Source: Candidatus Odyssella sp. (GTDB lineage Bacteria > Pseudomonadota > Alphaproteobacteria > Paracaedibacterales > Paracaedibacteraceae). From it: a DNA stretch of 35,078 nt. Where the stretch lies: positions 1-35,078 of the forward strand of contig DYSP01000015.1 in assembly GCA_020718185.1 (NCBI GenBank), written 5' to 3'. The first letter of the stretch is position 1. Every line of letters begins with the position of its first letter. The notes under the pieces are model-generated. The model did no database searches and was not told the DNA's origin. It saw only the letters and a program-made list of their open reading frames with translations. Shown piece by piece: positions 1-8,702 of this stretch. Made by a program: the position numbers and the translations under genes.

Positions 1-347
1 TACCAATGTATGGGGAAGGTTAACTCATGTCAATATTTATATGCGTTTACCGTGATGTTGGACATAATTCCTAGACTTTGAAAGAAAACAAGTATAGAAT
101 CATCTTGACCGAAACTAGGAATTTTTATCTTATCGATATTTAAATTCAATTTTGCATGGGTTTTTATTGAAGGACTGCCTTAAGAAAACCATAGATGTAA
201 TCATTGTTTTGAGTATTGATTGTGTAAATCCGCATTTCCAATCATATGTTTATATTAAAATAAGTATTTTGAACTCTTTATTAGGTTTTGTGTTTCATAA
301 TTATAGCACGACCCTTAATAAGTTTTATTTAACAGGAATTTGAATTA
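1..347. other. gene-poor stretch upstream of typA
   Basis: This AT-rich stretch holds no recognisable gene. A 63-codon open frame (152-343) ends just before typA. It has no clear ribosome binding site and no family features, and its residue content looks like translated AT-rich spacer, so I do not call it. The region presumably contains the typA promoter and the end of whatever lies further upstream, but I could not pick out a convincing -35/-10 pair. Confidence 0.5.
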
Positions 348-2171
348 ATGAAAGCGATTCGTAACATCGCCATTATTGCTCACGTTGACCACGGAAAAAC
401 AACTCTAGTGGATACAATGCTAAAGCAAAGTGGTACTTTTAGACTGAACCAGCAAGTAGCTGAACGCGTGATGGATTCCAACGATTTGGAACGCGAACGT
501 GGAATTACTATTTTGGCAAAGTGTACTTCTCTCGTATGGCATGACACACGTATTAACATCGTTGACACACCTGGACATGCGGACTTTGGTGGCGAAGTTG
601 AGCGGATCCTTTCAATGGTTGATGGGGTTGTTTTGCTGGTTGATGCTGCAGAAGGCCCAATGCCACAAACAAAATTCGTGCTGGGTAAAGCTTTAAAGTT
701 GGGCTTGCGTCCTATCGTTGTGATTAACAAAATTGATCGTTCCGACAGTCGTCCTGAAGAAGTTCTTGATGAAATTTTTGAATTGTTCTTAGCCCTTGAT
801 GCGAATGATAAACAGCTTGATTTTCCGATTGTTTACGCATCTGGCCGTGGTGGCTGGGCTGCTCTTGATTTAGAACATGAAAAGAAAGACCTGACACCGC
901 TTTATGATTTGATTCTTCAGCATGTTCCAACGCCTGTTGCTGATATCCATAAACCTTTTTCAATGTTGGTCACAACACGTGAATATGATCCTTACTTAGG
1001 ACGCGTCTTAACAGGTCGTATTGAAACAGGTATTGCAAAATTGAATATGGCTGTCAAAGTAATGAATCGGGAAGGGGCAGTTATTGAAACTGGCAGAATT
1101 AGCAAACTTTTATCTTTCCGGGGCCTAGATCGTACACCTATTGAAATTGCCCATGCTGGTGACATTGTTGCGATTGCTGGGTTAGAAGATGCAACTGTTG
1201 CTGATACGATCGCTGTTCCCGAACTTGATGTGCCATTACCAGCTCAACCAATCGATCCCCCGACATTGGCGATGACATTTTCCATTAACGATTCTCCATT
1301 AGCCGGTCGTGAAGGTACAAAATTAACGTCGCGCATGGTGCGTGATCGCTTAATGCGTGAAGCTGAAGGTAACGTTGCTATTCATATTACTGAAACAGCA
1401 GAAAAAGATGCTTTTGAAGTGGCGGGTCGCGGTGAATTACAATTAGGTGTTTTAATTGAAACAATGCGTCGGGAAGGATTTGAACTTTCTATTAGCCGCC
1501 CACGCGTATTGTATCGTAAAGATGAAAAAACAGGTGAACGTTTAGAGCCAATTGAAGAAGTACAAATTGACGTTGATGAAGAATTTGTGGGTTCAGTGGT
1601 TGATTCTATGAACCAACGTAAATCAGAAATGGTTGATATGCGTCCTTCTGGTGGGGGTAAAACGCGAATTATCTTTTTAACTCCTTCACGGGGGCTTATT
1701 GGTTATCACGGCCAATTCCTTACTGAAACTCGTGGTACTGGTATTATGAGTCGCGTCTACCATAGCTATGGTCCATACCGTGGGGCTGTTGAAGGTCGTC
1801 GTAATGGTGTTTTGATTTCCAATGGCGATGGTGAAGTCGCGGCCTATGCTTTAAACAGCTTAGAAGAACGCGGTACTTTATTCGTTGGACCAGGTGCAAA
1901 AGTATACTTGGGCATGATTATTGGTGAAAATAACCGCGAAAATGATTTAGAAGTTAATCCGCTAAAAGCAAAACAGCTAACTAACTTCCGTGCTTCTGGT
2001 AAAGAAGAAGCCATTCGTTTAACACCACCAAAAGTGATGACATTGGAACAAGCGATTTCATATATTCAGGATGATGAACGAGTTGAAGTAACACCAAAGT
2101 TTATTCGTATTCGTAAAGCCATTCTTTGCCCTAATGATCGCAAGCGTGCAGAGCGAGCAGCAAAAGACTAA
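348..2171 (+). CDS. typA: ribosome-associated GTPase TypA/BipA
   Basis: TypA/BipA is a translational GTPase of the EF-G family that binds the 70S ribosome and supports ribosome assembly and growth under stress. At 607 aa it has the usual family length. The GTPase motifs are all visible: AHVDHGKTT (G1, about residues 11-19), RERGITI (G2), DTPGHADFGGEV (G3), NKID (G4) and YASGR (G5). They are followed by EF-G-like beta-barrel and alpha/beta domains and the BipA-specific C-terminal domain with the GLIGYHGQF segment. The ATG at 348 has an AGGA-like ribosome binding site about 9 nt upstream. The gene stands alone and is closed by a hairpin terminator at 2178-2210. Nothing looks damaged. Confidence 0.97.
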   Translation: MKAIRNIAIIAHVDHGKTTLVDTMLKQSGTFRLNQQVAERVMDSNDLERERGITILAKCTSLVWHDTRINIVDTPGHADFGGEVERILSMVDGVVLLVDAAEGPMPQTKFVLGKALKLGLRPIVVINKIDRSDSRPEEVLDEIFELFLALDANDKQLDFPIVYASGRGGWAALDLEHEKKDLTPLYDLILQHVPTPVADIHKPFSMLVTTREYDPYLGRVLTGRIETGIAKLNMAVKVMNREGAVIETGRISKLLSFRGLDRTPIEIAHAGDIVAIAGLEDATVADTIAVPELDVPLPAQPIDPPTLAMTFSINDSPLAGREGTKLTSRMVRDRLMREAEGNVAIHITETAEKDAFEVAGRGELQLGVLIETMRREGFELSISRPRVLYRKDEKTGERLEPIEEVQIDVDEEFVGSVVDSMNQRKSEMVDMRPSGGGKTRIIFLTPSRGLIGYHGQFLTETRGTGIMSRVYHSYGPYRGAVEGRRNGVLISNGDGEVAAYALNSLEERGTLFVGPGAKVYLGMIIGENNRENDLEVNPLKAKQLTNFRASGKEEAIRLTPPKVMTLEQAISYIQDDERVEVTPKFIRIRKAILCPNDRKRAERAAKD

Positions 2172-2177
2172 TATTCG

Positions 2178-2210
2178 AGAGGCTATTATGCAATGGCCTC
2201 TGCTTTTTTT
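2178..2210 (+). terminator. Rho-independent terminator of typA
   Basis: An 8-bp stem (AGAGGCTA at 2178-2185 with TGGCCTCT at 2194-2201, one G-U pair) has an 8-nt loop and is followed by a run of seven T. It begins 7 nt after the typA stop codon. Confidence 0.85.
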
Positions 2211-2286
2211 AAATATGTATGTGAATTATTAAAATAAATGCGATGATTCAGAGTAAAAAATCTGAGTTATCGTGCTCAAGAAATTG

Positions 2287-2315
2287 AAAAATGCAAGCTG
2301 CGGCTTGCATTTTTT
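2287..2315. terminator. bidirectional hairpin terminator, mainly for dnaB
   Basis: A perfect 12-bp stem (arms 2287-2298 and 2303-2314) has a TGCG loop and is flanked by A and T runs, so it can act on both strands. It lies just past the dnaB stop codon on the minus strand and beyond the typA terminator. It therefore insulates the two convergent genes. Confidence 0.85.
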
Positions 2316-2319
2316 ATGA

Positions 2320-3795
2320 TTAATAGTCTTGTGTATAATTTTCCGTCAGATTGGCAAATCGTGTGAGATTGCCGTCGAAGTACAAGCGAATTGTACCTAC
2401 TGGGCCATGACGTTGTTTGGCGATGATCACTTCGGCTTTTTGATAAACTTGAGCCATTTGTTCCTGCCATTCACGATGTTTTTCCGTACCTTCAGGAGGT
2501 TGTTTTCGTTGAAGGTAATATTCTTCGCGAAAGACAAACATCACCACATCTGCGTCTTGTTCAATAGAACCTGATTCACGTAAATCAGAAAGTTGAGGTC
2601 GTTTGTCGTCCCGTTGTTCTACGGCGCGAGATAGCTGAGACAAGGCAATGACGGGCACATGTAATTCTTTGGCAATGGCCTTGAGCCCGCGTGAAATTTC
2701 TGAAATTTCTTGAACCCGGTTATCGCCACCTTTTTTGCTGCCACTTGCTTCTAAAAGTTGTAAATAATCGATAACAATTAATCCTAAACCATGCTGACGT
2801 TGCAAACGTCGGGCGCGATTGCGGAGGGCACTAATGGTGATAGCGGGAGTATCATCAATGAAAAGAGGTAGTTGATTCAAACGACGTGTTACTTCAACAA
2901 ATTTTGGGAAATCTTCGGTGCGAATTTCACCGCGCCGCATTTTATCTGATGAAACACCAGCCTCACTTGATAAAATACGTGCTGCAAGTTGTTCTGCCGA
3001 CATTTCAAGCGAGAAAAAAGCAACAGGCGCACCATTTGTTTTGTTATTAAGAAAGGCACTTGCCGCATTAAATGCAATGTTTGTTGCCAGAGTTGTTTTC
3101 CCCATTGCAGGACGACCCGCGATAATAAGTAAGTCTGAAGGATGCAACCCCCCTAGATATTTGTCTAAATCTAGAAGGCCAGAGGTAACACCGACGATAT
3201 TTCCTTCATGCTTAAAAGCAAGTTCAGTTGTTGTCAGTGCTTGGGATACGGCGACGCCAAAATTAATAAATCCGCCCCCATTTTGTCCCTTGGTAGCCAG
3301 ATCAAAGAGTTGCTTTTCAGCATTTTCAATTTGATGTGTAGCTGCTGTGTCAAAATCATAGGTGCGCGCATTTACTGAAATATCTTGAGAAATTTTTAAT
3401 AGCTCGCGCCTGAGATAAAGGTCGTGAATTAATTTGCCATAGTCGGCAGCACTTGCAAAAGATAAAACACTATTTGCTAGATCAACAAGATATTTTGCAC
3501 CGCCAACAGGTTCGAGAGCTTTCTCACGGTCAAAGTAATCTTTAAGCGTAATAGGGTCGGCGATTTGTCCACGTTCAACAAGACGTGTAATGCCTTCAAA
3601 AATTTTTGCATGAATGCCGTCAGCAAAGTGAAAGGAGCGTAAAAAATCGCTCACCGTTTCCATGATAGAATTATCAAGCAGTAAAATGCCCAGTAAACTT
3701 TGTTCTGCTTCTAGGTTATAAGGAACCTGTTCTTCGGGTTTTAAGGGAAGAAGAGAGTCATCCTTTTGAGAAATAAGAGTAAGTTGCTGTGACAT
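2320..3795 (-). CDS. dnaB: replicative DNA helicase DnaB
   Basis: DnaB is the hexameric ATP-dependent helicase that unwinds DNA 5'-3' at the replication fork and loads primase. The 491-aa protein has the N-terminal primase-interaction domain (about residues 25-130, opening with the conserved PYNLEAEQSLLG). The RecA-like domain carries Walker A GRPAMGKT (227-234), the FSLEMS segment (about 261), Walker B IVIDYLQLL (about 340) and a C-terminal KQRHGPVGT arginine-finger region (about 460). No intein or insertion is visible. The start ATG lies 66 nt from the divergent start of the secreted protein at 3862, so the short gap should carry both promoters. Confidence 0.97.
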   Translation of the reverse strand: MSQQLTLISQKDDSLLPLKPEEQVPYNLEAEQSLLGILLLDNSIMETVSDFLRSFHFADGIHAKIFEGITRLVERGQIADPITLKDYFDREKALEPVGGAKYLVDLANSVLSFASAADYGKLIHDLYLRRELLKISQDISVNARTYDFDTAATHQIENAEKQLFDLATKGQNGGGFINFGVAVSQALTTTELAFKHEGNIVGVTSGLLDLDKYLGGLHPSDLLIIAGRPAMGKTTLATNIAFNAASAFLNNKTNGAPVAFFSLEMSAEQLAARILSSEAGVSSDKMRRGEIRTEDFPKFVEVTRRLNQLPLFIDDTPAITISALRNRARRLQRQHGLGLIVIDYLQLLEASGSKKGGDNRVQEISEISRGLKAIAKELHVPVIALSQLSRAVEQRDDKRPQLSDLRESGSIEQDADVVMFVFREEYYLQRKQPPEGTEKHREWQEQMAQVYQKAEVIIAKQRHGPVGTIRLYFDGNLTRFANLTENYTQDY

Positions 3796-3861
3796 GGAAC
3801 CGTTAAATTAAGTGTATATTAAGTATTATGTATCATATTTAATATTAAAGGTGTAAAAATA

Positions 3862-4893
3862 TTGGCCAATACCATGATCAAATTTTTAGTGATTATTTTA
3901 AGTATAACATCCGCAAGTGCCACAGATTATTCTCGTTATTATAATTATAACAGTAAGACGAGGCAAGGGTACCCTGATTCTTATAAACAAAAAATAGATC
4001 CAGCTAAAACTTTAATTAAAAAACAAACGATTTTAAGTGAACTTCAAAAAACCGTTGTTCATAACCATAAAATTTGTGGCAATCGTCAGGAATGTCTTCG
4101 CGTTGACCTGCAATCTTTTCATCAAGTTCAAGAAAAATATCGTGATTCTTCTGATGTTCAAGGGTTTTTTCAAGATATTACTCAAGAATTGAAACGCTCA
4201 GCTGATGCAGATGTTGCTGTGACAGAATTGGATGTTTATAAATCAATGCCTGATCCTGTAAAGCAACAATATTTACAAGGGATTCGTATGAATGACCCAC
4301 AGCAGGCAGTCAGAAGTTTAACAGCTAAGCATGATAGAGATTCGTCTTCTGAAAATTCTCTCTCATCCAATGCTAAGATAAAATTCAATGTCGAAGATTT
4401 AAAAATTTATTTATTGCAACAGATTGAAGAAAACCATGAAGATTGTGGAAGTCGAGATAGTTGCCTTCAATCTGATCTTAAAATTGCTGCAGAAGTTGCG
4501 CAAAATCTTAATGATACTGATCCAGGAGTAGGTGAATTTACTCAACTTGCCCCGACTATGAAACGGAATGCTTTTAAACAGCCATTTGACACGGAAAAGT
4601 TTTATAATTTATACCATGATGCCCTTGTTCATCAATATAGTATGCTTTACAAAAGCCCAGAGCGTATCCGGTGGACAGAGCTTGTCAAAAAAATAGATAC
4701 TATTCATACGCGTGATCCTCATATTACGAATGCAGAAAAAGTTCAAGAAAAAGCAAAATTTGAAAATAAAGTGAAGCACGATCTAAAGAAAAAAGGGTCA
4801 GATTTGGCTAATAATTTTCTTGATCAAATTGTGGGAGGGGGAACCCCCGATCAAAAAGGCAAAGGCCTATTTGACGGGTTGTTCGGTAAATAA
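3862..4893 (+). CDS. secreted protein with two CGxRxxCLxxDL repeats, unknown function
   Basis: I do not recognise the family. The frame opens with TTG, 10 nt after an AAAGG ribosome binding site; an in-frame ATG at 3874 is the alternative. Both starts lead into a hydrophobic signal peptide ending near SASA-TD, so export is predicted. The mature part is hydrophilic and lysine- and glutamine-rich. It contains two copies of a roughly 40-residue helical motif centred on C-G-x-R-x-x-C-L-x-x-D-L (Cys72/Cys78 and Cys195/Cys201 from the TTG). This suggests two similar domains, each perhaps closed by a disulfide. The C-terminus is lysine-rich, then glycine-rich. The gene is monocistronic, divergent from dnaB and convergent with ald. 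Function cannot be assigned. Confidence 0.75.
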   Translation: MANTMIKFLVIILSITSASATDYSRYYNYNSKTRQGYPDSYKQKIDPAKTLIKKQTILSELQKTVVHNHKICGNRQECLRVDLQSFHQVQEKYRDSSDVQGFFQDITQELKRSADADVAVTELDVYKSMPDPVKQQYLQGIRMNDPQQAVRSLTAKHDRDSSSENSLSSNAKIKFNVEDLKIYLLQQIEENHEDCGSRDSCLQSDLKIAAEVAQNLNDTDPGVGEFTQLAPTMKRNAFKQPFDTEKFYNLYHDALVHQYSMLYKSPERIRWTELVKKIDTIHTRDPHITNAEKVQEKAKFENKVKHDLKKKGSDLANNFLDQIVGGGTPDQKGKGLFDGLFGK

Positions 4894-4980
4894 TGCGAAT
4901 ATCTCATTATGCAACAGCCTCATAACGCAAATATCGCTTAAGAAACGATCAAAGATACTGTTTCTAATATCTTTAGTTCT

Positions 4981-6111
4981 TTAAACGATTTCCTCATTAC
5001 TTAATGCGGTGGCTACAGGCAGATAAGGAAGTTGTAAGTCATTTGCAACAGTTTCATGGGTAATATGCCCTTTAAAAACATTTAAGCCATTTTGCAAATA
5101 AGGGTCTTCACGCAAAGCCCTGATGTACCCTTTTTCTGCCAATGTCAAAATAAAGGGAAGGGTAGCGTTATTTAAGGCAACGGTTGACGTGCGTGCAACA
5201 GCTCCTGGCATATTGGTGACACAATAATGAACAACATCATCGACAAGAAAAGTGGGGTTCGCGTGGGTTGTGGGTTTGCTGGTTTCAAAGCATCCACCTT
5301 GATCAATAGAAATATCGACCATGACTGAACCTGGACGCATTTTTTTAACCATATCTTTCGTTACGATTTTGGGTGCAGTTGCCCCTTTTACCAACACTGA
5401 TCCAATAACCAAATCTGCGTCAATAACGTATTTTTCAACCGTGTCGTAGGTTGAATAAATGCTTTGAACACGACCACGAAACATCCAATCTAGTTCATTA
5501 AGACGATGGGGGTTTTTATCCAAAATAGTGACATTAGCACCTAAACCCATCGCCATTTTAGCCGCATTTGCCCCAGCAACACCACCGCCTAAAATAACAA
5601 CTTTGCCAGGGGCCACACCAGCCACACCACCCAAAAGGACGCCTGAACCACCATTGCCTTTTTCAAGAAACGTAGCGCCTGCCTGAATCGACATACGTCC
5701 TGCAACTTCACTCATCGGGGCAAGTAAAGGTAATCTTCCTAAGTGATCTGTAACTGTTTCGTACGCGATGGCAATACAGCCAGATTCAAGCAATCCTTTA
5801 GCTTGCACGGGGTCAGGAGCCAGATGTAAATAGGTAAAAAGAATTTGATCAGGTCGAAGTTGGTGGTATTCTGAGGGTTGTGGTTCTTTGACTTTTACGA
5901 TCATCTCGCTTTGAGCAAAAACCTGAGTCGCATTGAGGGCGATTGTTGCACCTGCTTCTTGATAGGCTTGATTATCAAAGCCAATGCCGAGGCCTGCATC
6001 GGATTCTACAATAATTTCATGGCCATGATGTGATAATTCTCTGACCGAAGAGGGAGTCATCCCGACGCGATATTCATGAATTTTAATTTCTTTCGGAATG
6101 CCAATTTTCAT
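4981..6111 (-). CDS. ald: alanine dehydrogenase
   Basis: Ald catalyses NAD-dependent oxidative deamination of L-alanine to pyruvate and ammonium, reversibly, in the cytoplasm. The 376-aa protein starts with the typical MKIGIPKEIK and keeps the substrate-binding residues Arg15 and Lys75 and catalytic His96 and Asp270. The Rossmann nucleotide site is GGGVAGANAAK (about 175-185). Length and motif order match the family from end to end. An AGGA ribosome binding site precedes the ATG. The gene could supply pyruvate and ammonium from host amino acids, which would fit with acs elsewhere in the window; that metabolic reading is an inference. Confidence 0.96.
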   Translation of the reverse strand: MKIGIPKEIKIHEYRVGMTPSSVRELSHHGHEIIVESDAGLGIGFDNQAYQEAGATIALNATQVFAQSEMIVKVKEPQPSEYHQLRPDQILFTYLHLAPDPVQAKGLLESGCIAIAYETVTDHLGRLPLLAPMSEVAGRMSIQAGATFLEKGNGGSGVLLGGVAGVAPGKVVILGGGVAGANAAKMAMGLGANVTILDKNPHRLNELDWMFRGRVQSIYSTYDTVEKYVIDADLVIGSVLVKGATAPKIVTKDMVKKMRPGSVMVDISIDQGGCFETSKPTTHANPTFLVDDVVHYCVTNMPGAVARTSTVALNNATLPFILTLAEKGYIRALREDPYLQNGLNVFKGHITHETVANDLQLPYLPVATALSNEEIV

Positions 6112-6174
6112 TTTTTTCCTAGTTCCTAATCATTTTCTAAGTGCTGTTTCAAATTGGATCTGTTCTCTTTGCCG

Positions 6175-6873
6175 TCAAAAATCAATAGCTTTTAAGTTCC
6201 CAGCAAAATCGTACATTACATTGGAAATAGAACGATCTTGTAAATGAGGCAATGCTTTTTTTATCTCTTCTTGATGCTGACGATACTCAAGTGAATCAGA
6301 TATAACATTTCTAGATATATCTAATAGAGGAAAAACTGTCAAAGACTGTAATTCATCAATATAAAGAGGAAGATTACATAATTCTCGTATTTTTTGGCGG
6401 GTTTCAACATTTGTATGAAATCTATACTTAGCCATCGCTACATCTGCTGTGTTGCTTCCTGGCCGGGTATATACTTTTAGCGCAAATGCTTCTTGAGTAT
6501 CTTTATCTATAATTTTGAAAATATGGCCTTCTAATCCTGAATTTAAATAGGTCGTTATCATAAATTCTTTTTCAGTTGAGATGCGTACGGGGTAGAGTGT
6601 TTCTCCATTTGAGATGAGAACTTTATAATCACGTTCCCACTCTGCAGGGCAAGCATCAGAATCAAAATTTGTTTTATCTAGAAATATTAGAGATGCAGAT
6701 ACTTTAATGGAAATAGGTGATGTTAGATCTGATGTTGAACGATGATCGTTGAGGTGCATCTGATTGCCTAATGATATTAGCTGACTATGCGCATTTTCAG
6801 GATTTATTTCTTCAGCGCATAATGCCACTGAAGTTAATTTTAAAGTAAATAAAGCTGCATATAATATTTTCAT
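6175..6873 (-). CDS. secreted minimal kinase-like protein ending at the DFG position
   Basis: The 232-aa protein starts with a clear signal peptide (hydrophobic stretch ending about LCA-EE, residue 20). The C-terminal half looks like a protein kinase N-lobe plus catalytic loop. It has a glycine-containing turn (about 112-118), an ALKVY lysine (Lys133) and the segment DRSISNVMYD...LKAIDF. In that segment Asp213, Asn218 and Asp231 have exactly the spacing of the kinase HRD Asp, catalytic-loop Asn and DFG Asp (+5, +13). The protein stops at the Phe of DF, so the usual activation segment and C-lobe are missing. Bacterial minimal kinases such as the OspG/NleH effectors are also shortened, so it may be a small secreted effector kinase, a pseudokinase or a truncated remnant. 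The 14 codons after the stop in the same frame show no kinase continuation. The assignment is by motif only. Confidence 0.6.
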   Translation of the reverse strand: MKILYAALFTLKLTSVALCAEEINPENAHSQLISLGNQMHLNDHRSTSDLTSPISIKVSASLIFLDKTNFDSDACPAEWERDYKVLISNGETLYPVRISTEKEFMITTYLNSGLEGHIFKIIDKDTQEAFALKVYTRPGSNTADVAMAKYRFHTNVETRQKIRELCNLPLYIDELQSLTVFPLLDISRNVISDSLEYRQHQEEIKKALPHLQDRSISNVMYDFAGNLKAIDF

Positions 6874-7006
6874 TAAAGTGGTCTTTCTAAGAAGTAATGC
6901 ACTGCATATAGAGAGTAATTTTATTTTTTCTAGTGAATTGTTCAGATTTAATCTGAACGCACGATTTTAAATCCTCTGTCTTCGAAATATAGTAAGTAAA
7001 ACCACC

Positions 7007-8146
7007 CTATTTGGGGATGATGGAAGATCCAGAACCAATAAACTTAGCCAATGCTGTCCAGTCCTCGGGCTTATCGCCAAAATCTTTGAAGATATCTGAG
7101 ATGTTTTTATTTTCCCAAGTAGCAATCCGTTTGAGAAGGGCGGGAGCAGGGCTATGAGGTTCGGTTGTTTGCAGAAAATCACCAATTCGACCAATCATTT
7201 TGTACGCATCGGCACGTGTTTGAATAGGTGCAGAAAGGTCAGTGGTTAGAATGACCTGTGGCGTTGGTTCTACGCTTGTGAAGGAGGTATTTGGTGTGTT
7301 TTCAAATTGAGAATCCGTTTTCATTTCTGCTTCTTCAATGATAGAAGGTTGTTCTAAATCTATCCCTGTTTGAAGAAAACGTTTGAATTCTATCAATGCA
7401 TCTGGCAATTCATTCATTGGCGGTCTTATGTTATCAATAAAAAGAGAATCTAACGATTTTTTAAGTATCTCATAAGCTTTGTTCACGTGGTTGATATCGT
7501 CTATTAATTTTGTGAGCAATTCTTTGGAACACGCAGTTACAATTTGATGAATTTTTTCTAAAGTAAATTCTTGTTGTTGTTCTGCTTGGCGCAGCATTTT
7601 CTGCCGATTAGGAGACCTTTTGGAAACTGTATCAAGCCTAGTTGCTTGCATCCAATCAGCAAGACATACATGTGAGGCATTAAAAGGATTTTCAAGAATA
7701 GGAGCCATAACCAAACGATTTGTTAAGGTGATGTCGATCCATTCAAACAGGTGAATGCGACGTTCACTATCTTGCTCAATTTCTGGATAAATATGAACCC
7801 AATAAGCTTCTGAAAGTTGCTGAATTAGATTAATTCCTTTTTGCATGCCGTCAAGCTGATCCATTGCGACCCACGCTTCTGCAAGCCAGCTTGCAATTTG
7901 AAGGTCTTTTGTTTGGTTGATCAAAGCCTGACAGCTTAGATTTTCAACAGCTGCCCAATCTGCTTTTTTTAAGGCAATTTGCCATACGCCTTGAGAAAGA
8001 GTGGGGTCATCCTCACGCCGTGCTTCCTTGATTTGATCGTAAATAGGCTCATAATAAAGATTAGCACCTACAGGGTTGTCAGTCGTGATAGGCGCAACGA
8101 GTGTTTTTATATTGCCCATTGATTGACGATCAAAAAGTAGAGCCAT
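7007..8146 (-). CDS. tssA: type VI secretion protein TssA (ImpA-type)
   Basis: TssA is the cytoplasmic T6SS protein that primes the baseplate and tail and stays at one end of the growing sheath. The start chosen is the ATG at 8146, 9 nt after an AAGGA site, giving 379 aa (MALLFDRQSM...). A longer open frame to 8239 has no support and would run back into the PAAR-like gene. The N-terminal ImpA domain is visible (PVGANLYYEPIYDQIKEAR, the WQIALKKADWAAVE segment and the YWVHIYPE motif, about residues 20-130). The end carries the AYKMIGRIGDFL and PAPALLKRIATW segments typical of the short class. It is the second gene after the PAAR-like gene, 31 nt downstream. Confidence 0.9.
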   Translation of the reverse strand: MALLFDRQSMGNIKTLVAPITTDNPVGANLYYEPIYDQIKEARREDDPTLSQGVWQIALKKADWAAVENLSCQALINQTKDLQIASWLAEAWVAMDQLDGMQKGINLIQQLSEAYWVHIYPEIEQDSERRIHLFEWIDITLTNRLVMAPILENPFNASHVCLADWMQATRLDTVSKRSPNRQKMLRQAEQQQEFTLEKIHQIVTACSKELLTKLIDDINHVNKAYEILKKSLDSLFIDNIRPPMNELPDALIEFKRFLQTGIDLEQPSIIEEAEMKTDSQFENTPNTSFTSVEPTPQVILTTDLSAPIQTRADAYKMIGRIGDFLQTTEPHSPAPALLKRIATWENKNISDIFKDFGDKPEDWTALAKFIGSGSSIIPK

Positions 8147-8177
8147 AGGGGGTATCCTTATTGTAAATGAAAAGGTC

Positions 8178-8567
8178 TTAACTGACGGAAATAATAGCTT
8201 CACCGGCAAAAGAAATACTGATAACACCGCCGTAAGCACAATTTAATTTAGACGCACTATCAAGAGCGGGCATTTTGGCAATCGTTGTTTTGGCAGCGCC
8301 AGGTGCCCAAGGGGCTGGTAGTGTAGGAATACAAGCAGCAGGTGTAAGAACGCCCAATGCGGCGGCAGTAGCCGCTGCAACGGTAGGATTGGCGATGCTG
8401 TTACACATTCCAAATCCAGAAACATTTAGAAAAGGAACGTGATCCATTATATTGGCCGCAGGTTGTTTGCAGCCAGTGACCTTGTGCGTTGGTAAAAAAG
8501 CCAAAGTGCAGGGCGCAGCCCCCATAGAGCAGCTGCAAATTCCACTGTTAACGACCAATTGTGCCAT
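8178..8567 (-). CDS. PAAR-like protein (DUF4280 family), T6SS spike tip
   Basis: This small 129-aa protein is rich in Gly, Ala, Pro and Cys and begins MAQLVVNSGICSCSMG, the usual opening of DUF4280 PAAR-like proteins. Later segments (NVSGFGMCNSIANP, PAPWAPGAA) also fit that family. PAAR proteins cap the VgrG spike of the T6SS and can carry effectors; this one has no extra domain. There are six cysteines and two histidines, which could bind a metal at the tip. A GGAGG site lies about 12 nt before the ATG. It sits directly upstream of tssA and divergent from tssK, which supports a T6SS role. Confidence 0.88.
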   Translation of the reverse strand: MAQLVVNSGICSCSMGAAPCTLAFLPTHKVTGCKQPAANIMDHVPFLNVSGFGMCNSIANPTVAAATAAALGVLTPAACIPTLPAPWAPGAAKTTIAKMPALDSASKLNCAYGGVISISFAGEAIISVS

Positions 8568-8702
8568 TTTATAATGGATCCTCCATTTAAATGCCTTACT
8601 TAATAATTTTTTCAGTTTAAGTTCTTGTGTCTTTGATATAATCTTCGCATACTATAAACAAAAGGTAAATTTTTAAAAAAATTATTTTCAAAGAGGTTTT
8701 TA
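8568..8702. promoter_or_regulatory. divergent promoter region between the two T6SS arms
   Basis: This 135-nt AT-rich gap separates the minus-strand PAAR-tssA pair from tssK-L-M. A perfect TATAAT at 8637-8642 could be the -10 box for tssK, but I see no good -35 at 16-18 nt, so the call is weak. The tssK ribosome binding site AGAGG lies at about 8692-8696. Confidence 0.35.

Noticed and set aside
152-343. 63-codon open frame ending just before typA
   Set aside because: No ribosome binding site, no family resemblance, and residue content typical of AT-rich spacer.
4899-4914. 16-nt exact repeat ATATCTCATTATGCAA, also at 31089-31104
   Set aside because: Only two copies, both in AT-rich spacers, with unrelated flanks. 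One such match in 35 kb of AT-rich DNA can arise by chance.
8147-8239. N-terminal extension of tssA
   Set aside because: The extension has no ribosome binding site, would overlap the PAAR-like gene, and is unlike TssA. The ATG at 8146 has a good AAGGA site.
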